From positions 1 to 23,147 of IMG/VR virus record IMGVR_UViG_3300046313_000234: 23,147 nucleotides of DNA; one strand, 5' to 3'. This document shows, piece after piece, positions 20,026 through 23,147 of this stretch. The DNA comes from a virus. The notes under the pieces are model-generated. The model did not search any database and was not told the DNA's origin. It worked only from the letters and a program-made list of their open reading frames with translations. The first letter of the stretch is position 1; each line of letters begins with the position of its first letter. The position numbers were made by a program, and so were the translations under genes.

Positions 20026-20234
20026 AAAAAACTAGCACATACGCACGCAAGATGCGCCGAACCGACCAAACCTACAATGCCGCGGCTTGGTTGAACACCT
20101 TGACCAAGTGCCGCGCCTATTCTGACGAACTGATACCTGGGGCGATTGCAAAAGTGCCAAGCTTTGAAGCTATCCGCGCAATGATTATCGAAACCCGCAT
20201 TGGCAGAGATAGCGAACGGCCTCGACTTGTTTGA
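20022..20234 (+). CDS. Small early protein, N-terminal piece of a probably frameshifted gene
   Basis: The GTG start overlaps the previous stop (GTGA). The first 58 residues (MKKTSTYARKMRRTDQTYNA, AAWLNTLTKCRAYSDELIPG) look like the start of a phage family of KKTSxYARK proteins. After the CCC at 20194-20196 the frame turns into IGRDSERPRLV and stops, while the +1 frame goes on with a fitting helical C-terminus to 20334. Dropping one C joins them to about 103 residues. This may be a mutation, a sequence error or a programmed shift. Function unknown. Confidence 0.55.
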   Translation: MKKTSTYARKMRRTDQTYNAAAWLNTLTKCRAYSDELIPGAIAKVPSFEAIRAMIIETRIGRDSERPRLV

Positions 20235-20334
20235 GGAAGTGGCGACCAATAGCAGCCCTATGCAGATGAACAATGCCATGCTTGAGAGAAATAGGCTAGT
20301 GGAACAATTAAAAAGAAATTACACTACAATGTAA
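20200..20334 (+). pseudogene. C-terminal piece in +1 frame of the frameshifted gene
   Basis: This frame reads LAEIANGLDLFEEVATNSSP, then MQMNNAMLERNRLVEQLKR, to the stop at 20334. It has no Shine-Dalgarno and no ATG at its proper start (TTG 20200), but the sequence is helical and matches the style of the C-terminus (YEEIxxxSSPxQM) that follows KKTSxYARK N-termini in related phage proteins. Its last 16 bases coincide with the palindrome at 20319-20334. An independent TTG-started gene is the alternative. Confidence 0.45.
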
Positions 20335-20349
20335 AATTTGTTGTATAAT
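20319..20349 (+). promoter_or_regulatory. Promoter region with outward palindrome (site G)
   Basis: -10 TATAAT is at 20344-20349; the -35 is unclear (ACACTA at 17 bases or TTACAC at 19). The palindrome TTACA-CTACAA-TGTAA (20319-20334) has the half-sites of the operator family in the opposite order, as in 5641-5658. It leads to the gene at 20377 with AAGGAAACAAAC before its ATG. Confidence 0.45.
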
Positions 20350-20376
20350 CGCATTGCAAAAACAAAGGAAACAAAC

Positions 20377-20997
20377 ATGCACAAAGAATTGATAGCACGA
20401 CTGCGCTCTGGTGCAGGCAATGCGCGTGAGCGAGTTGTGTACAGCGGATTAGCCCCTCTTGCCGATGAAGCCGCCGACGCTATCGAAGAGCTGCAAGCAG
20501 ATCACGAGCTGATGCAGACCCAACTGCAAAACTCGATTACACGCAGACAAGAGCAAATTGCATCAGCCGATTTTGCAGTGGCTTCATTGAAAGCAGAGCG
20601 TGACGAATACCAGCAAGCCGCCGACAAGATGGCAATGGAACACAAGGTAGAGCGCGACACCCTACGCCAGCAACTAGCTGAAGCGCAGGCGCTGATTGAA
20701 GCAAGCCAGAAGCAGACACCGTGTGCATTCGCTATGCGGAGAGATGATGGTTTGGTGCTTGATGTTATCTGCCCTGATGAACACGAAAGCCATGAAGGTG
20801 AATACACCCTGCCTTTGTACTCTACCCCAGTCATTGATGACTATGTGCAACGGGATGCTTGGCGTTATCGTGAACTGATCTTTGCAGTTGCGCGAAAGTT
20901 CCAAAACGAGAGCCGCCATGAAACAGCACTACGGTATATCCAAAGAATGGAAGCACCAAGCACCACATCTAGCGCAGCTATGAAAGTCGCAGCATGA
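20377..20997 (+). CDS. Ea22-like coiled-coil early protein (206 aa)
   Basis: The ATG at 20377 is chosen for its AAGGAAAC ribosome site; an in-frame ATG 39 bases up lies across the -10 box. The N-terminus HKELIARLRSGAGNARERVV with LADEAADAIEEL is the common module of phage Ead/Ea22-like proteins. A long coiled coil follows (about 35-110, LKAERDEYQQAADKMAMEHK), and the C-terminal domain has LDVICPDEHESHEGEYTLPL. Such proteins are early and non-essential in lambda-like phages; function is not established. Confidence 0.72.
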   Translation: MHKELIARLRSGAGNARERVVYSGLAPLADEAADAIEELQADHELMQTQLQNSITRRQEQIASADFAVASLKAERDEYQQAADKMAMEHKVERDTLRQQLAEAQALIEASQKQTPCAFAMRRDDGLVLDVICPDEHESHEGEYTLPLYSTPVIDDYVQRDAWRYRELIFAVARKFQNESRHETALRYIQRMEAPSTTSSAAMKVAA

Positions 20998-21191
20998 GTT
21001 ACACCGCAACACCAACAGTATTCGAGATACACGACGACGAAACACGAGAGTTTTCCGCTCGTGTGAGCATGTTTGACGAAGGTGGTGCAACGATTGAGCT
21101 AAAAAGCTGCTTTGATCGAACAACTTTTGATGCAATCGTACCAAGCTTGCAATATGCTTTATCGGCAATGAAATTGGATGGCGATCAGTGA
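20994..21191 (+). CDS. Unknown small protein (65 aa)
   Basis: The ATG overlaps the upstream stop (ATGA). The product (MSYTATPTVFEIHDDETREF, FDEGGATIELKSCFDRTTFD, LQYALSAMKLDGDQ) is a compact beta-rich protein with no motif. The chained overlaps on both sides support it. Function unknown. Confidence 0.58.
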   Translation: MSYTATPTVFEIHDDETREFSARVSMFDEGGATIELKSCFDRTTFDAIVPSLQYALSAMKLDGDQ

Positions 21192-21400
21192 GCACGCCAA
21201 CCGCAAAACAATGGGAGCGCCGCGCACTTACAGCAGAGCAAGAGCTTGAAACAATCCGCGCCATTCGCAAACAGGACAGCGACCGTGAATTGACAATGGC
21301 GAGAGAAAATGCAGCACTTCGTGTGGCAATGCGCGAGATTCAAGAGGCTAGCAACTGGGCGTATGGCATGATTGCTGATACTTTGAAAGGTTCCAAATGA
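21188..21400 (+). CDS. Small coiled-coil protein (70 aa)
   Basis: The GTG start overlaps the upstream stop (GTGA). The product is almost wholly helical (WERRALTAEQELETIRAIRK; ELTMARENAALRVAMREIQE), predicted coiled coil, ending in ASNWAYGMIADTLKGSK. Such short helical proteins are frequent at the end of phage early operons. Function unknown. Confidence 0.58.
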   Translation: MSTPTAKQWERRALTAEQELETIRAIRKQDSDRELTMARENAALRVAMREIQEASNWAYGMIADTLKGSK

Positions 21401-21543
21401 CAAAAGAACAAATCCTAGAAGTGCTAAAACTTCTTTCGGCATTGGAGGCATGGAGCTTTGCAGAAAAGCACAACTTGCCGGACTATCTTTTTGACCGACT
21501 AGACAAGAGCATCCAAGTGCTAACTGCTAAGGTTCTTGAATAA
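21397..21543 (+). CDS. Small helical protein, last gene of rightward operon (48 aa)
   Basis: The ATG overlaps the upstream stop (ATGA). The product MTKEQILEVLKLLSALEAWS, followed by FAEKHNLPDYLFDRLDKSIQ, is all-helical and soluble. The stop is 8 bases before the terminator stem. The overlap and placement in the operon support a real gene. Function unknown. Confidence 0.6.
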   Translation: MTKEQILEVLKLLSALEAWSFAEKHNLPDYLFDRLDKSIQVLTAKVLE

Positions 21544-21550
21544 TTCCACA

Positions 21551-21593
21551 GCCCCCATCAAAAGCACTTCGGTGCAATTGCTTGGGGGTTTTT
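21551..21593 (+). terminator. Intrinsic terminator of the rightward operon
   Basis: CCCCC (21552-21556) pairs with GGGGG (21584-21588), followed by T5. An inner GCAC-TTCG-GTGC tetraloop hairpin (21564-21575) caps it. It separates the rightward early operon from the convergent lysis genes. There is no T-run on the minus side, so it acts mainly on the plus strand. Confidence 0.82.
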
Positions 21594-21597
21594 CGTA

Positions 21598-22098
21598 TCA
21601 CTTCAGCGATCTTGCAATGGTATCGTCCTTGTTTCTTGACGAACTACTGGAACCAAACCAATAACTGACACAGGCCATCCACGCGGTGCCCAAGCTGCCC
21701 AACATGACCAATAGAGGTTCGCTACTCTTGTACGATTCAGACATCATGAAGGCTAATATCCCAAAGAACCCCACCGTGATCAAGTAAGTTAGTACAGCGG
21801 GGACTGTTGACCCCGTAGACACATGCATTTCACGCGCGCTCTTCCTATCATCTAAGGCCAATTGTTCGCGCTTAATCTCGTTATCATCCATCCACTTTTT
21901 GAACTCGATCTCTGCCAACTTTACTTGCGCTACTTGGTCTGGTGTGAGTTTGTCCGCAGTCATAGCCTCGCTAACGGCTTTAACCGTCTTTTCAGGAACG
22001 CCTAGCTTATCGGCAATGAAAGACGCTGCAATGCCACCGAATGGGCCTAAAAAAGCAGTTCCTAAGAGTGGTGCAAGTTTTGCCAGTAGTTCATTCAT
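21598..22098 (-). CDS. Holin, 3TM type
   Basis: The 166-residue protein has an N-terminal hydrophobic segment (APLLGTAFLGPFGGIAASFI), a charged middle (about 65-90, KKWMDDNEIKREQLALDDRK) and two C-terminal membrane segments (AVLTYLITVGFFGILAFMM, LLVMLGSLGTAWMACVSYWF), ending in WFGSSSSSRNKD. The YWFGSS ending is typical of the three-span holins related to the gene-transfer-agent holin family. It would form the membrane lesions that release the endolysin encoded next door. ATGA overlap with the endolysin gene. Confidence 0.85.
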   Translation of the reverse strand: MNELLAKLAPLLGTAFLGPFGGIAASFIADKLGVPEKTVKAVSEAMTADKLTPDQVAQVKLAEIEFKKWMDDNEIKREQLALDDRKSAREMHVSTGSTVPAVLTYLITVGFFGILAFMMSESYKSSEPLLVMLGSLGTAWMACVSYWFGSSSSSRNKDDTIARSLK

Positions 22099-22535
22099 GC
22101 GTAAGCCCTCGCCCCATGTTCATCAATAACTAGAGCCTGCTTTTTGTTAGCATCGCTAAAAGAAATATGCACCCAGCCGCCGCCATTAGATGCAAACTCA
22201 CTTATCAATTGGTCGTAGTCAATATCGCTATCAATGATGGCCTTGACAATCTGGTCAACACTTCCAAACGTAGGGCAAGTAAAGTCCACCGCCTCGGCTT
22301 TGACGTGTTGACTGGTGTTCTTAGAACCTACAGCAGCATTAAGAGACAAGCAGCGATAACCGCTACTAATATGGATTGGATTAGAACGAAGGCGCAGTCT
22401 AACCTGCTCAAGTCCGGCTGCTGTTCTTTTCGCAGTTTCATAAAGTTCTATCGGTAAGTCGTTGTTGATGCCAAGCCTCCCAGCCGTTTGAGACTGGGTG
22501 AACTCTGCGACGGTGAAGTGGGGTGAAAGGTTCAT
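22095..22535 (-). CDS. Endolysin, peptidase M15 family
   Basis: A 146-residue zinc peptidase of the M15_3 type, cutting peptide bridges of peptidoglycan at lysis. SSGYRCLSLNAAVG (57-70) leads to H77 (SQHVKAEAVDF), D84 and H123 (WVHISF), the three zinc ligands of the family. There is no signal peptide, so it depends on the holin for release. It overlaps the holin gene (ATGA) and is preceded by a 93-residue membrane protein gene. Confidence 0.88.
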   Translation of the reverse strand: MNLSPHFTVAEFTQSQTAGRLGINNDLPIELYETAKRTAAGLEQVRLRLRSNPIHISSGYRCLSLNAAVGSKNTSQHVKAEAVDFTCPTFGSVDQIVKAIIDSDIDYDQLISEFASNGGGWVHISFSDANKKQALVIDEHGARAYA

Positions 22536-22813
22536 TTGAAGCCATGCGCTTTCAGGTAATCAATGAACATAAGCCCAAGTCCAACAAGAGCCGACCACAC
22601 CAAACCAGCGAGCGACTTCTCAATGATGGCTTTGCGTATGGATGCACGGTCTGTCTGCTCTTTTATCGCAAGCCGTACCCATTGCTGTTCCTGCTCTGTC
22701 AGGCACGTGGGCTGATAGTGAACCTTGAGAGCCGTGATTATCGAATTGACTAAATGCTCATGTGTACCGCTGCGTCGCTCTGTGCCGCCGTAGGTTTGAT
22801 GATCGTCTGTCAT
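22532..22813 (-). CDS. Small membrane protein of the lysis cassette (93 aa)
   Basis: The product has a polar N-terminus (TDDHQTYGGTERRSGTHEH), a helical TEQEQQWVRLAIKEQTDRAS segment, and one C-terminal membrane span (LAGLVWSALVGLGLMFIDYL) with a short basic end. Such proteins sit beside endolysin genes in many phages; a role as a holin accessory or pinholin-like partner is possible but unproven. ATGA overlaps on both sides. Confidence 0.65.
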   Translation of the reverse strand: MTDDHQTYGGTERRSGTHEHLVNSIITALKVHYQPTCLTEQEQQWVRLAIKEQTDRASIRKAIIEKSLAGLVWSALVGLGLMFIDYLKAHGFK

Positions 22814-23073
22814 TTTGGGTATTTCACCTTAATGGCAAGACAAGCATCTTTATACGCTTGTATCTGTGACTCATCGCCTTTCACAATACCGTCCAAAAAA
22901 TCCGTAATTGGAGGGTATTCCGCAGCACGTAGTTCTTTATACGTTGGAGGTGCTGGAACCGGGCGTAGTGCTTCCGCTTCTTCGGCTGTGATTTGCACAG
23001 AGCCAGCGGGGAGCAAGTGGGCGAACTCAGGCTCAATGAAGTGAAGGGAGTTGTCGGGGGATTTGTAGTTCAT
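22810..23073 (-). CDS. Small tail-associated or XkdW-like protein (87 aa)
   Basis: The product begins MNYKSPDNSLHFIEPEFAHL, has a Pro-rich middle and ends AEYPPITDFLDGIVKGDESQ, IQAYKDACLAIKVKYPK. The last part resembles the XkdW-like or tail-fibre-assembly domain (YPPxxDxxDxIVK). It follows the tail-fibre end at the right edge, so it is probably a tail or fibre accessory. The ATG has AAAGGATAAATC before it. Confidence 0.6.
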   Translation of the reverse strand: MNYKSPDNSLHFIEPEFAHLLPAGSVQITAEEAEALRPVPAPPTYKELRAAEYPPITDFLDGIVKGDESQIQAYKDACLAIKVKYPK

Positions 23074-23083
23074 GATTTATCCT

Positions 23084-23147
23084 TTAGCGGAGTTCTGTCC
23101 AGCCGTTCAAAGTAGCCCCAGTAATACTGTAACTTCCACCTACAGGA
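23084..23147 (-). CDS. Probable tail-fibre protein, C-terminal end (cut by window edge)
   Basis: Only the last 20 codons are visible. They read PVGGSYSITGATLNGWTELR and stop at 23084, 11 bases before the next gene. Gly/Ser/Thr-rich beta-type endings such as this are usual for phage tail-fibre or receptor-binding proteins. The other minus frame over these bases is also open but gives a less plausible sequence. Confidence 0.5.
   Translation of the reverse strand, partial: PVGGSYSITGATLNGWTELR

Overview
This window is the central part of a tailed double-stranded DNA phage or prophage genome. The evidence is a terminase pair, a portal, a holin and endolysin cassette, an antirepressor, a lambda-type replication module, NinB/NinG and many tightly packed small genes. 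The host is probably a Gram-negative proteobacterium, with Betaproteobacteria as a low-confidence guess from protein flavour and moderate GC. No host chromosomal gene, tRNA, integrase or clear CI-type repressor is visible. Both edges cut genes: a structural gene at the left and a probable tail-fibre gene at the right, each on the minus strand. The late operon therefore probably runs off the left edge and re-enters at the right in a circular or circularly permuted genome.

Layout: (1) 1-5.6 kb, minus strand: small leader genes, small and large terminase, portal, small structural proteins. (2) 5.69-13.94 kb, minus strand: a leftward early operon. Reading from its promoter, it holds a Cro-like HTH gene, unknowns, a DUF4942-type adenine methylase, dUTPase, a structured RNA leader with terminator, an antirepressor, a replication initiator containing iterons, a DnaC-type loader, NinB, NinG and small genes. 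(3) 13.94-14.10 kb: a divergent control region. (4) 14.1-21.5 kb, plus strand: a rightward early operon. It holds small unknowns, a putative nucleotide-modification cassette (Nmad5-like, TGT/DpdA-like, queuosine-precursor-type VUT transporter), a Sak4-like ATPase with an SSB-like partner, Gp157 and coiled-coil proteins. It ends at a strong terminator at 21.55 kb. (5) 21.6-23.15 kb, minus strand: 3TM holin, M15 peptidase endolysin, a small membrane protein and tail-associated proteins, convergent with the plus operon.

Three things stand out. First, a TGT-fold enzyme adjoins a VUT-family transporter and an Nmad5-like gene. This looks like a salvage-type 7-deazaguanine modification system with no biosynthetic genes in view. 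Second, the antirepressor leader carries two hairpins whose 7-nt loops are exactly complementary, the second being an intrinsic terminator ending at the Shine-Dalgarno. This suggests a c4-like or kissing-loop attenuator. Third, a recurring palindrome GTAAA-N5-TTACA, with its right arm inside the -10 box, marks at least five promoters on both arms, implying a phage-wide repressor regulon. All functions are read from sequence by eye; no database search was done.
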